Assembly: GCA_030272155.1 (NCBI GenBank)
Contig: CP126203.1
Location: forward strand, 806,001 to 870,000
DNA: 64,000 nucleotides
Direction: 5' to 3'
From: Tetradesmus obliquus
Taxonomy: Eukaryota > Chlorophyta > Chlorophyceae > Sphaeropleales > Scenedesmaceae
A program made the position numbers and the translations under genes. The notes under the pieces are model-generated. The model ran no database searches, was not told the DNA's origin, and saw only the letters and a program-made list of their open reading frames with translations. Below are positions 44,366 through 57,197 of the stretch, in pieces. How positions within the stretch are numbered: the stretch's first letter is position 1; the number at the start of each line of letters is the position of its first letter.

Positions 44366-46628
44366 GTTCTGCATGGTCTGTTTTCAGGGAGGGTGAGCCG
44401 CCAGACCTCACACCACATGCTGAATGGCTGCGCCAGGGGGAGCTCTTCAATGTGCTGAGGCAGCTGCCTCTCTTCAAGCAGCATCGTGTCAGGACGGTGA
44501 GCAGCCGCCGCTGCATATACGAATACGTATATCATGAAGAAATGCCATCTGGTGCAGCTTGCTGAGACGTGCATATGCTGCGTTACAATGCAGCGCAGTA
44601 AAGACTGTTTCATGGCGTCTGCCATCACCCCTCACACCGCACATCCTTGTGTACTTCTGTGCTGTTGCTGCACAGGCTTTCTGCACATGGCATGCCAACG
44701 TTGTGCGGCAGCGCTTTTGCAGCCGTGCAGCGCGGCTGCAGGAGCAGCTGCTGTGCAGGCATGCTGGCGTGCAGGAGACCATGCAGCGCGTACATCTGCT
44801 GCTCAGTGCGCATCTGTCAGATGGTACAACTGCCAGCCAGAGCAGCGTGCTCTTGCCTAGCTCAGAAGTTACATGCAATGACAGCAACAGCAGCAGCAGC
44901 GGTGTTGCTTGCAGCGCGAGTGGCAGCTGGAAGGGAGCTGCAGCTACAGAAACACTGCAAACAGTGCAGGAGGAGCTCCAGCAACAGCCTGCTGCTTGCA
45001 AGTCTTCCAGATCTGTGCCAGCTGTGGTTGCAGATGCTCCTGCTGAAGTATGCATCGCCCCTCAAACAACTACAGGCATAGATCTGGCTGCAGCAACAGC
45101 GGCAGAAGTAGATACAGCGTCACAAGCAGCACCAGCAGGAAGTGCTGGGCTCCTGCAGGCGGCTGGAACAGCAGCAGGATGCTGTGCTAGTCCTGCTGCA
45201 GCAGCTGCTCCTGCTTTCCTGCAAGAAGCAGGAGTGGAGCAGCCTACTGCAGAAGCTGTGTGGACAAAGTCTGCAGCAAGTGGCAGGTGGCAGCTGAAGC
45301 TGCAGCACAGCAGCAGACAGCGCAGTGGCGGCAGTGGCCTGCAGCTAACACCTCTGCGTCCTGCGCCAGCAAGGCAGCAGCAGCAGCAGCAGCAGCTGCC
45401 TGGCTTGCAGGATGCATTGGATGCTGCAGCAGCTTGCACTGCAGCAGGCGGTAAAAGAGGCCAAGCAGGGTCAAATAGTGACTGCAACAACAGCAGCAGC
45501 AGCAGCACTCTGCTGGCAGGGATTCAGGCAGCAAGGGATGCTCAGCTGGAAGCTGTGAGAGGCAGATTGCTGGAGCTGCTGTGCAGCTCAGTGCACAGTG
45601 AGGTAAGACTGCATGCCTATTGCTGAATTGCGCAGCATTGGGTTCCACAATGTGATGGCTGTGCGAGCCCGTTTGCTGTGTGCTGATCCAACCTGCCAAA
45701 CAGCAGCAATGGGCAGCCGCTGTGGATCGCCGACACTCTGCATTGTTGCTGCCGCAGGGGCCCATGACACTATCTGACTTGGCGTCATGGCGTGCCCGGA
45801 CGCAGCCGGCTGTCGGGTCCGCGCTTGCACAGCTGCATGTGCAGCTGCTGGGCTGCCTGACAGGGCTGGAGGCGCGGATGATGCAGCAGCTGGCTTCGGC
45901 GCAGGCTGCGGCTGCGGCTGCGGAGCAGGTGATTAACAGACTGGTTTCAGGGTGGCATGTCATTGCGCGCTTTGGGTTACTAAGAGGGGTGCAGCAGGTC
46001 CCAGCATGCCTATATGCTGTACATACACTGTTGCGGTGCTTTTTAACAGCCGATGTTCTTTTCCTGTGTAGATCTCATGTTTAGTTTGTTGCATAATGCA
46101 GAATGTTACTACTGCTGCTGCTGCTGCCACTGCTGCTGCTGCCTAAGCAGGAGGAGCACGAGTCTGGTCGCAAGCCGCTCCTACCCTGGAATGAGCCTAC
46201 AGCATTTGACGGCCGCCTCCAGAAGCAGCAGGCGCTGGCACTGCTGAGTAGGTGAGAGGAGCATAGTAGCAGTGGGCAGCTGTCTATCGCCCACCCCAAT
46301 AGAGCATGCTATTGTCATTTAGCACGCTTTACTGCTCATTTGGGAGTAGCTGATGGTGTGACTGTAGCCAGCAGCGTCCTCAAAGCTGTGTTTTAATGAC
46401 AAGTTACAGGCATGGTTCCTCCCTGCATAAGCAGCATACTCCACCTTCGCTGCGTACCGCCTGCTGCTGCTCCAGGGTGGCGCGACTTGTGGACGTGCTG
46501 GCAACAAGCCATGCAGCGCAGCTGGCAGCAGCAGCGGCAGCCAAGCTGCTGGCGGCGCTGCTGCTGCCGTGGAACACCACACTTGCAGTGCAACTGTGCC
46601 CGCAGCACTTGCGGCACCAGCTGCAGGC

Positions 46629-46665
<37 letters not shown>

Positions 46666-46736
46666 AGCTCAGGTGCAGTGCAGCTCAGGGTGCATGCTGC
46701 CCTCAAAGAGCCTGATGTTCTACTGCTGGAGCTGCT

Positions 46737-46767
<31 letters not shown>

Positions 46768-49700
46768 CAGGGAGATGGTGGTGCCAGGGTCTGCTGTTTG
46801 AGGTACGGCGGGCTCTGTGCTGCAGTGGAAGCAGCTCATGCGTAAACTTAGCAGGAGAAGCACTTTCCGATGTTTGCACCCACAGCCTGCAGGCAGTTGA
46901 GTTGCGTCTAACCTGCATCTGTATAACTATACAATGCATAGCTTTAGGCTGATGTATGCAGAGTCGCTTTTCCTGCAGCAGCGTGCGATGCACATCAAAC
47001 ATGTTGACAACATCTTCCTGGCAACTATCATGTGCCTATGCAGGCTGTCCCCCAGCTCTGAAGAGCTTGCTTCCGCAGTAGCAAGCTTGCCAGGTGTTAT
47101 GGCCAGCATGCTATGCAGCCTGCCCCTCATATGCAGCGAGCCGTGTGTGCGCCAGTGGAAGCAGCACGCCGGCGCAAAAGCAGCAGCAACAGCAGCAGCA
47201 GCAGCAGCAGCAGGGCCCATGGCCAGAGGTGGCACAAAACAGCATTTGCACGCTGCCGCAGCAGCAGGAGCAGTTGACCAGGTGCCAGGCAGGGTTGCCG
47301 GTGCTGCAGCTGGTGGTGTTACATGCAGTGACCGCAGCGGAGGTCAGCGATCTCATACACTCAAGGCGCGCAATGCAAGGCTTGAGGTGCTGCTGGCTGC
47401 TACCAGAGCCTTGGACCTGCAGGTACGATGCCTGCACATCTCTGTTAGCTACCATCAAAGCAAGGGTCACACACAAACCCTATGAACTGTTAAGTGTGCT
47501 CCAGCCCCCTTTGCATAGGGTTTCAACAATTTCCCATTTGCATGCCAGGTGTAAGTTGATACATGCTTGCTGCCACCCTTTCCCAGCCATTCGGAGTCAA
47601 CTCAACGTACATCAGCAGTTTTATGTGCAGTCGCATGACATCAACATCTGCTTTGTTTGTCACTGCAGGCGGCCTTGGAATCCTTGGTGCACTCCCATTT
47701 CAACGCTACACTGGACAGCGAGCAGCTGCAGCCTCTGCGAGATGCTGCATCACTGGTGCTGCTGTGCAGCAGCTTCGACGCAGCAGCGTACATGGCTCAG
47801 CAAATCAGCGCCCGAAGCCTGGCAGCTGATGTGGCAGCAGCAGCAGGCTGGCTGAGTCAGCTGGCAGACAGCTGCAGCCACAGTGTGAGTGTGGCTGCAG
47901 CTGGTGCTGCTGCTGATGGCTGTGGGGACATTGGCAGCAATGCAGGCAGGCCTGCTGTTGACAGCAGCCAGTGCATGAGCCGCAGCGGCAATGGCAGCAG
48001 CAGCAGCAGTATGTGCAGGGCATCTGGTGCTGGGCTGGTGGTGGTTGAAGTGGGTGCTGTGCGGGCGGCAATGTTGAAGATGGCTGGAGCAGCAGCAGGG
48101 TGAGGCCCAGCTGATGGCAGCTTGCCTGGAGGCAGTACATGCAACACCACCATGGCCTCATGCTTGTATAGGAATCAGCATGTGCTCTGTGCGAACGTCA
48201 TTTGCTTCCCTGTTCGCCCATCGGTAGGTGCCTTGAGTTGTTGCTTAGCAGGCACATGTTGGATCAGCTGCTCACAGTGTTACTGTTGTTCCTTTTGCCA
48301 ACATGCAGGCAGCTGCTAGGCCTGCTGCAGCCTGCTTTCATGCAGCTGCGCCAGTCGCTGCTGTCTCAGCTGGACAGTGCCATAGCACTGCTGCAGCAGC
48401 GGCCAGACACTTTGGAGCCTTTTACGGCTTGGCTGGAGGCTGCAGCAGCGCATTTCCTGCCAGGGGTTGCTGCAGCAGTAGCCAGCAGCAAGCCACACGA
48501 GCAGCAGCAAGGTGAGCACAGGGCAGGGCAGGCTGGCACCTGGCACCTGTCTTTATGAATGTTGGTTGTCATTGCTGGACCTTTTGCAGGCTGGCTGGGA
48601 GGAGCAGCTGTTTGGTTGCACTGTCCTCTACACTGAGCCCAACGCCAGCAACCCGCGTATCTTGAAGATACTATCTTCTGGTTTATGCAGCCACTGCACA
48701 GTACACAGTAATATCTTGATGCCTGGTACTGCACTGTCACGTGCCTGCAGGTGCAGCCGCTGGTCCTGCTGAGCCGAAGGTTGACCGTGCCTTCATCATG
48801 GGCGAGTTTGAGGCGCTCAGGACTCTCCTGGATGTGATGAGGTGGGCATGCACAGCTGCTTTGCACCGCATGCCTGCTGCCGCATCAATGGCCCGTGAAA
48901 TCATTGCCTTGCACGGCGCTGAATTTGCATACCAACAGGTGAATGCACTATGTGCTGGATGCATTGCATTAGGTACACTCAGACATGATGTTTGCATGCA
49001 ACATACGTTGTCAAATGACGTATGTTTCACCATCTGCTGCTGGTGACATGTAGGCCTGGATCTGGCAGCAGCATTGCAGCAATGCTGACAGGCAGCAGCA
49101 GCGCTTCAATGCGCCCTGGATCATCCGGCTTTGATGCGCGGCAACCAGCAGCTGCTGTGCTACGGCAGCTGGGTGCGGCGCAAGTCAGGGCTGCAACTGC
49201 TGCACTCACAGAGCTGCAGGTGTGTGTGCATATGCTGCCTGAGTATATCAAATCATAAGCCAGGCAGGCAGGCACTACTCGACCAAGCCACTTCTGACAA
49301 ACAGCTGCTGCTGCATGTCGGTTGGCATGTCAAATATGTATGGCAGCAACTTTGGGTGCCAGCTGCCACGATCTGACAACAGTATGATCCGCTGGAGCTT
49401 ACACCCTTGAAAATGTACATCTGCAATGTCGTTGTGCCTGATGCCTTGCTGCAGTCGCGGCTGATGGCCTACAAGGACTCCTCCAAGCTCGCTGGCGGCT
49501 ACGCAGCTGCTGGCACAAAGTCGCTGGCACCAGACATGGCAGCACAGCTCGACAAGGTGCGGCACTATGCTTCAAGACGTTGTAGTCGGTTTGGAATCAT
49601 CAGGTCACTTTGTTCAGCTGTGTAAATCATGACAGTACTTGTTGGCTTGCTGCTGCAAGCTAATGGATCTGCACAGGATCCTGCACAAGATCCTGCACAA

Positions 49701-52493
49701 GATTCTCCATCACAGCAACCATGTCCTGCTTGCTCGACAAAACCCTTCGGTCCTGGTGCCTGCAGGCGCGGCAGGAGCTGCTGCAGCTGCTGGTGCAGCT
49801 GCGCACCGGCGATTGCAGCAGAGCAGCATGCCCTGCTGGCGAGGCCTTGCAGCAGATCAGGGAACTGCAGCAGCAGCATGCGCAGCTGCTGGAGCTTCAG
49901 AGGCCACACCTTCAGGCAGCCACCATGTTCAAGCAGCCGCCAGTGGCAGCTGCTGTGCAGGTAGACGCTTAGATGAGCAGCTGACAGCATGTGATCTGCT
50001 TTGCACATGAATCACAACCTGCAAACCCTGCAGAACAGCAGGATTCACCCGTATTGTACTTGTTGGTGTACATCATGTGCAATGGTGAAACCATTGGCAA
50101 GCCCGCAAGCAACCACACTGCGCAGCAGCACCGGTAGCTTGCTGCATAATCGTATCAATATGTCTACCCTCGTATGTTTGCAGTCCTTCAGCGACCTATC
50201 TGGCTTCATGACTGCCAAGTTGGCCAGCATAAGCGCCTTCAGGGCAGCGCAGGTGGCCCACTGCAACATTGTGTTCTGTTTATGCAAGGTTGTACTTTGT
50301 AAATGACCTGCAGGCATTCAAAGACCTTTCTGGCTTCTTGGCATCGAAACTGGCCAGCATAAGCGCCTTCAGGACAGCGCAGCAGGACTGGGCGGTGCAG
50401 CTGGAGGCACTGTACAGCACACCAGCTGCAAGTGAGGCCTGTGAGGACCAGCTGCAGCAGCTGCAGCGCAGCAGCTGGCTGCTACTGCAGCAGGTGCAGC
50501 AGGCACAGGTGCGTGCAATATGCTGTGCTGCAGTACAACTTCACAGTTGTTGCCGATGTGCTGTTGGTGGAGCTATGGCTGCTGTCTGAGTTAGATCCAG
50601 GACTGGGCGGTGCAGCTGGAGGCACTGTACAGCACGCCAGCTATAAGTGAGGCGTGTGAGGAGCAGCTGCAGCAGCTGCAGCGCAGCAGCCGGCTGCTGC
50701 TGCAGCAGGTGCAGCAGGTACAGGTGTGTGTGGGGTTGTGCTGTTGTGTGGGGAAGAGAAACTTGCAAATGTGCTGTTGTTGAGGAGCTTTGGCTGCTCT
50801 TTGCTGCTAGGTCAATGTGAATTGTAAGATGGAACAACTTTTTATATGTGTATCAGCAAGCTTTTACTGTCTGCTGCTGGCTCATGCTGCATGCATGCTG
50901 CTTGCAGGCGCTGGCTCCGGGTGACGACGCGTCCTGCAGCAGCACAGCCACAGCAGAGGAAGTCTCGCTTGCAGCAGCTGCACAGCTTGAGTTAGCAGCA
51001 TGGCAGGCTCGCATGCCGCTGGCAGCGCTGCTGACAGACGCTGCAATGCACCGGCGTCATTTGCTGATGCTGCTGCGGCTCATGGCGTTGACAGAAGCTG
51101 GCTGTTCTGTAGCTGGCATGGCAGCAACAGCAGCTGTGCAGGATGCAGAGGCAGCTGCTAGCTCTGCGTCAAGCCCTTACAAGAGCAGCAGCAGCAAGAT
51201 GAATGCTGGTGGACAGCTGCCCGGAGCAGCAGCAGCTGATGATGATGAGGGTGACATTGCTGCATGCTGCACTGCCGCTGGTGTTGCAGCAGCGCTGCGG
51301 CACTATGGCCTTTTGAGATGTGACCTGTATCAAGCGCAGTTCCTGCACAACAGTGCTGCGCTGTGCACTGAGGAGAGCACCAGTGATGACGACAGTGACA
51401 GCACCATGCAGGGGATCAGTTTGAATGATGAAATATCACCAAACGGTGCTTGCAGGCAGGCTGAGCTGCTGCTGCAGCAGCAGCAGCAGCAGCTTGTTCC
51501 TGCTGCTTCTGTTGCTGAGCTGCTGGTGTGGCTCAGCCGCTCAGGGCAAAGTGAGGCAGTGATACAACGCGTTTTGGAAGTGGCTAAGGGAGAGCAGCAG
51601 CTGGCGCATCAGGTGGGAGTAGGTAGCATTACTCTGTTGGAAGCGACTTACATGTTCCAGCTTGGAGACACTCCTGATGCACCTTGGACAACAACATGCA
51701 GCAGCAGGATGCAATTTGGCTTCTCCTGATCGTGCGTTGCAGTTCTACGACACTGAATGAGTGCTGTTTGGCCTTCATCTCAGTGTCTTCCCCTCAGGTC
51801 ACCACTGCCTGCTGTCCTTGGCACTCAACCGCACTGGCCTTGACTGCTGCTGCAGGTGGCTGCATCAGACGCTGCACTGCATGAGCTGCAGCTGGAGCTC
51901 AGCAGCAGCAGAGTGGCGGGCTGCTTCATGCTCACAAACCTCCCAGAGCTGCAGCAGCAGCTGCTGGCTGTGCAGGCGCAGCTGCAGGGGGTGGCGCAGC
52001 ATGAGTGCCGGCATGGTGTGCAGCAGCAGCTGACAAGCGTGCAGCAGCTGCAACAGGACATGCTTGGTACAGTGCAGGTACGACCGGTCGCCACTGTTTT
52101 CCATCTCATACTTTTGATGTTTTTTGCATTGGTTTGTTTACTGTCTATGAGTTTGTGAGCTATGTGTATTTTGCACGTCACTATCCCCACTGCAGCAGCT
52201 GGTTCTGCAGCACCTCCATGTTTGAGAACACCTGTGTTGCTGTGCCATGTGTCCTGCAGGCATGCCACAACAGCCAGTTGCAGCTGCTGCAGCTGCACAA
52301 CCTCACCAGCCACCTAGCCTTGCACAGCTGCCTCAGCCAGCAGCACCTCGAAGCTTATGCAGCAGCAGTGCAGGCCTTTGCACCAGCGGTGCTCAAAGTG
52401 CGCAGCTCTGGGAGAGGCGGCAGAGCTGCTGCAAAGGGCAATCGTGGCACTAGCTCCTCAAGCCCAAGAGCTGCTGCTGCTGCAGCAGCAGCA

Positions 52494-52524
<31 letters not shown>

Positions 52525-53423
52525 TTGCTGGTGGTGATGCTGGTGTGGTGAAGCTTGCGAGGCCTGCAGGCTACAGCTTGCTGCAGCATATGCAGACGCT
52601 GGCTGCTGCAGCTCAAGACAGCAGCAGGCTAGTACAGCAGGTAGGTGTTGCGCCTTGTGCTTGTAGCCATGCTCGCAGCAGACCATGTCAGTGGTCTACA
52701 CTGCCAGCATACTTGCCACAGCCATTGAACCTCGCCTTGAATGCTTTGACAATTCGAAACACCTGCTTTGCCATTCGTGATACCTGCTCCCGGTTATCAT
52801 CTCGATCACACCGAACACTGCTGCCGCTGCTACTGCTGCTGCTGCTGCTGCTGGGGTGGCCGCAGGCGCGTGCAGCAGCTGCTGCTGCCATCATACCCGC
52901 CTTGCAGCAGCGCTGGCCCAGACTGGCTCTGGCCCCACATGAGTCACTGCTGCAGCTGCTGGAGCAGCTGCCAGCATACTTCAGAGCAGCAGCAGCTGGC
53001 AAGCCCATGCAGCTGCCGCTGCTGCTGCTAGATGTGCTGTTTTATGGTGTGACTTGCCTGCTGCCTGGCAGAGCTACAGCTGAGAGTAACCCACACAGGC
53101 TTGATGAGACGCAGGCGGTGCACAGGAATAGCAGAGGATATGGGCAGCAGCAGCAACACAAGATCAGGGCGCAGAGCAGAAGCAGGCAGCCAGCAGATCC
53201 CGAAGCTCCTTCAATTGCTGCGTCATTGGACATCAGATGCAGCGGCCCGGGTTCGGCATCAGCGCCGCAGCATCAACAGCAGCAGAAGCGGGTCTTCCTG
53301 CCACTGCCTACCACTGTGTCAGGTTACCAGTGCGAGCCGCTCTCAGCAGCAGAGGCAGCAGCTGCTGCTGCAGCTGGCGGTGTGTGCATTAGTGCGTTAG
53401 CCGCCACTGGTCCATGGCACGCA

Positions 53424-53479
<56 letters not shown>

Positions 53480-54416
53480 GCCTCCCATCTTTGAGGTCTT
53501 GCAATTGCACATGCCACAGCAACAGCAGCAACAGCAGTGCATCGATACTGCTGGGGTGCACTGGCTGCCGGATGCTTGCCCTGCAGCTGTACTGCAGTCG
53601 CTGCATGCTGCTGCTGCAGCAGCGCTGCAGCGGCAGACACAGGCAGCAATCCAGTCAGCCGGGAAAATGCGGGTGAGCGTGCACGCTGTTCCTGCTGCGT
53701 GCCATGAAGTAAAAGGTGGAATAGAGGGGACTTGCGCGGCCATGCGCAACACGGTGCTATCCTGCTGAGAGTGCTCAGTGTCTTGTATACGATTCAAACA
53801 CAATATGCCTAAATTTCAGCTCAGCCTTGGATGCAACACAATTTTGCACGACCAGTACTATGTTTGAGCTTGTCATTGTTGTTGTCGCTGCTGCTGCCAA
53901 TGCTGTCTTCCCTGCAGCTTGAAGACTGGGCCGGCAGCTACTGCAGGCAGGCGCTGCTGCTGGCTGATGCAGTGGTGTGGACGCGCGCAGCGACTGCCGC
54001 GCTGCAAAAGCTCGAGCTTGGCAGCAGCCGTGCGCTGCGCTCTCTGGCTGACTCTACTGTGCTGCAGCTTGAAACTGTGACTGCTGCACTGCGGCGCAAG
54101 AGGGGGCCTGGAAGTTATGATGCTGTCAATGCTGCTCCAGGGCGCTACAGCAGCAGTGGCAACAGTCCCTGGCAACACTGTTCAGAAGGTGCAGCAACAT
54201 GTGCAGCAGCTGCTCCGCAGGTGCTGGTGCTGCATGACAGCGGCGCAGCAGATGAGCGGCAGCAGCAGCAGCAGCAGCAGCGCAGCAGGCCTGCTACTCC
54301 TGATGCAACAGATGAGCTGCCTGCGCTGCTGACAGCACACGGACACAAGGCAGGCAGGCACAACCTTCCGCACGCCCCACAGGCAGCGGTCAGCCCTGGC
54401 ACAGATACAGCCAAGT

Positions 54417-54448
<32 letters not shown>

Positions 54449-55914
54449 GTTGCGTTGACCTGGCAGCAGCTGCAAGGCTTGCAGCTGCTGGCTGCTGCTG
54501 GCACTTGCCACCGGGAGGTGGCTGCAGCGCTGGTGGAGGCTGGCGCGAAAGGCCCGGCTGACTTTGCATGGGGGCAGCAGCTGCGGCACTACTGGCAAGA
54601 AGAGGATGGCCAGCTGCAGGTGAGGAGTATGTGCTGTTCTGTCTCAGCTGATTTGTCAGTTAGCGAGCAGCGCTTGTTCATGCTGTTGCAAAAGGCCCGG
54701 CTGACTTTGCATGGGGGCAGCAGCTGCGGCACTACTGGCAGGAAGAGGATGACCAGCTGCAGGTGAGGAGTAAATGCTGTTCTGTCTCAGCTGATTTGTC
54801 AGTTAGCGAGCAGCGCTTGTTCATGCTGTTGCAAAAGGCCCGGCTGACTTTGCATGGGGGCAGCAGCTGCGGCACTACTGGCAGGAAGAGGATGACCAGC
54901 TGCAGGTGAGGAGTAGGTGCTTTTTTGTTCTGTTCTGTTCTGAGTTTGGTTGTCACTTAGCGAGCAGCACTTGTGGAGGGTGGCACAAAAGGCCTGGCCC
55001 ACTTTGCATGGGGCCAGCAGCTGCGGCACTACTGGCAAGAAGAGGATGGCCAGCTGCAGGTGTGCAAAACTGTGCTGCAGATAATGCGTCTCATAGTGTG
55101 CAGCTGTGTCTTGTGCGGCATGCTGACATGTGACACGCTGGTGCATTCTGCAGTGCCATGATGCAGCCATATGTGTGCCGGCTTCCCTGATACACTGAAC
55201 TCAACGAGGTTGGCAGCCTGTGGTGCTGTGTCTGGGCACCTGGTGTCTAACTGCCTGCTTGTGCACGCTTGCAGGTGTGCTTTGGCCCGTGCCAGCTGGC
55301 TTACGGCTGGGAATACAGCCCAGCAGCAGCAGCCAGCCTGCTGCAGCCCCTGGCTGCTGGGCTGCTGGCTGGACCCAGCCTGACAGCAGCAGCTGCAGCA
55401 GCACTAGCAGTACCACCAGTAGTTGGTCTGGATGTGACCAGCTGGGCTTGTAATACTAGCAGCAGCAGCAGTAGGTGTGGCGAGCAGCAGGGTGTACGGT
55501 CGCGGGTGCCGCTGGCTGTCTGTGATGCAGCAGCTGCTGTGGGCGTGCTGGCAGCTGTGTTGGGGAGGCCTGTGAGCCATTTGCGCTGCTGCTCAAGCAC
55601 CAGCAGCAGTGAGCTGCAGCTGTGGCTGTCAAACATAACAGCAGCAGCGGCGGCGGCAGCAGCAGCAGCAGATGTCAACAGCAGCAGCCGCAGGTGTGAT
55701 GGGCCAATGATCTTGGCGAGTGTAACAGGGCTGCAGCAGGTGGCACCAAATGTGCTGGCAGCATTCAGCCAAGCCATTGGCAACATCCACTCCCAGCGGC
55801 AGCAGCAGCAGCACCTGCACAGCAGCAGTGATGCAGCAGCAGGACAGCTAGCCATCTTCTGTCAGCTGCCTGATGCTGCTGCCGTTAGCTCAGCCTGCTG
55901 CCACATCCCACCCT

Positions 55915-55952
<38 letters not shown>

Positions 55953-57161
55953 GCGTACAGAAGCTCGTCCAGCCGTGCGGATGTCATTGGGGCAGTTCTG
56001 CGCTGGGGCAGGTGTGTTGCGTTGCAGCCGCCAAGCTGTGTGCTGCTGCTGGAGTGTGGCTTGCGGCAATTGGGGCTGGTGGACTGTGCTGGAGCAGCAG
56101 CACTGCTGGCTGCTCTGCTGCAGCAGGCTGCTGAAATGCAGCAGCAGCAGCGGCAGCAGCAGCAGTTGTCTGTGGTAGCAACAGCGGAGAAATCATTGAT
56201 GCCGGTGGCTGCATTACAGCAGCAGCAGCAGCAGGTGTTGTGTGAGACTGGAGTTGTGAGCTGGGATGGAGTGCAGCTGCTGCTGCAGCGGCTGGCTGGC
56301 CTGCAGCAGCAAGGACATGCAGCACTGCAGCCGGGGGCCAGTGCATGGTATGTTTTGGGAGAGGCACTGGCTGCATGTGTATGGCCTCTCTTGAGCCAGC
56401 AGCAGCAGCAAGGCCTGCTGCTGGCATCATTAGAGGCAGGGCTGGCAGCAGCACAGAAAGCTGGCCGCATAACAGTTGCAGCAGCAGCTGGCGGGGCGCA
56501 GTTCAGGCAGCCCAAGCAGCAACAGCAGGAGGGCAGGCAGCAGCAGCAACAAGAACAGCAGGGCGGTTGCAAGCAAGCCTTGGACAGCAGCAGAAGTAGC
56601 AGTCGCTGGCAGGATTGGAGTGCTGAACAGGTGGCAGATGCCGTGTATACAGTGTGCATTGACAGTAACCCTGCAGCAAGGCGAAGCACATCATCTGCTT
56701 CAAGGCATGCGCAGCAATCACAAAGCAGCGGCAGCAGCAGCAGCAGTGCCAGCAACAACAGTCCGTCGCAGTGCATGGCAGGCAAGCTCCTTGCTATGCA
56801 TCCAGCAGCAGCAGTAACAGCAGCAGGTGCGCTGCATGCAGCGCTGCAGCTGCATGGCAGCTGTGTGCTGCTTGGTCCCAGTGGTGTCGGCAAAACCCTA
56901 GCCTGGAAAACCCTGGCAGCAGCATACCGACAGCTGGCTGGGCCTGATGAGGCAGCAGTAGCAGCTCCTGTGTGGGTGCACTGCTGTGCAGATGTGCTTG
57001 CAGAAGCAGCAGCAGCAGCAGCAGGGAATGCGGCAGTCAGTGCAGTTGAGGCTTTGCACGAGCTGCTGAGGAGCTACCATGCGTCTGCATTGAAGCTGCA
57101 GCAGGCTGCAATGCAGCAGCAGCAGCAGCAGCGGTCGAGCAGAGATCAGGCGGCAGACGGC

Positions 57162-57197
<36 letters not shown>

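Noticed and set aside
55862..56893. Long Cys/Leu/Pro-rich minus-strand open frame opposite the dynein-like exon
   Set aside because: A shadow of CAG repeats (CTG gives Leu, Cys, Ala). The plus frame carries conserved dynein motifs.
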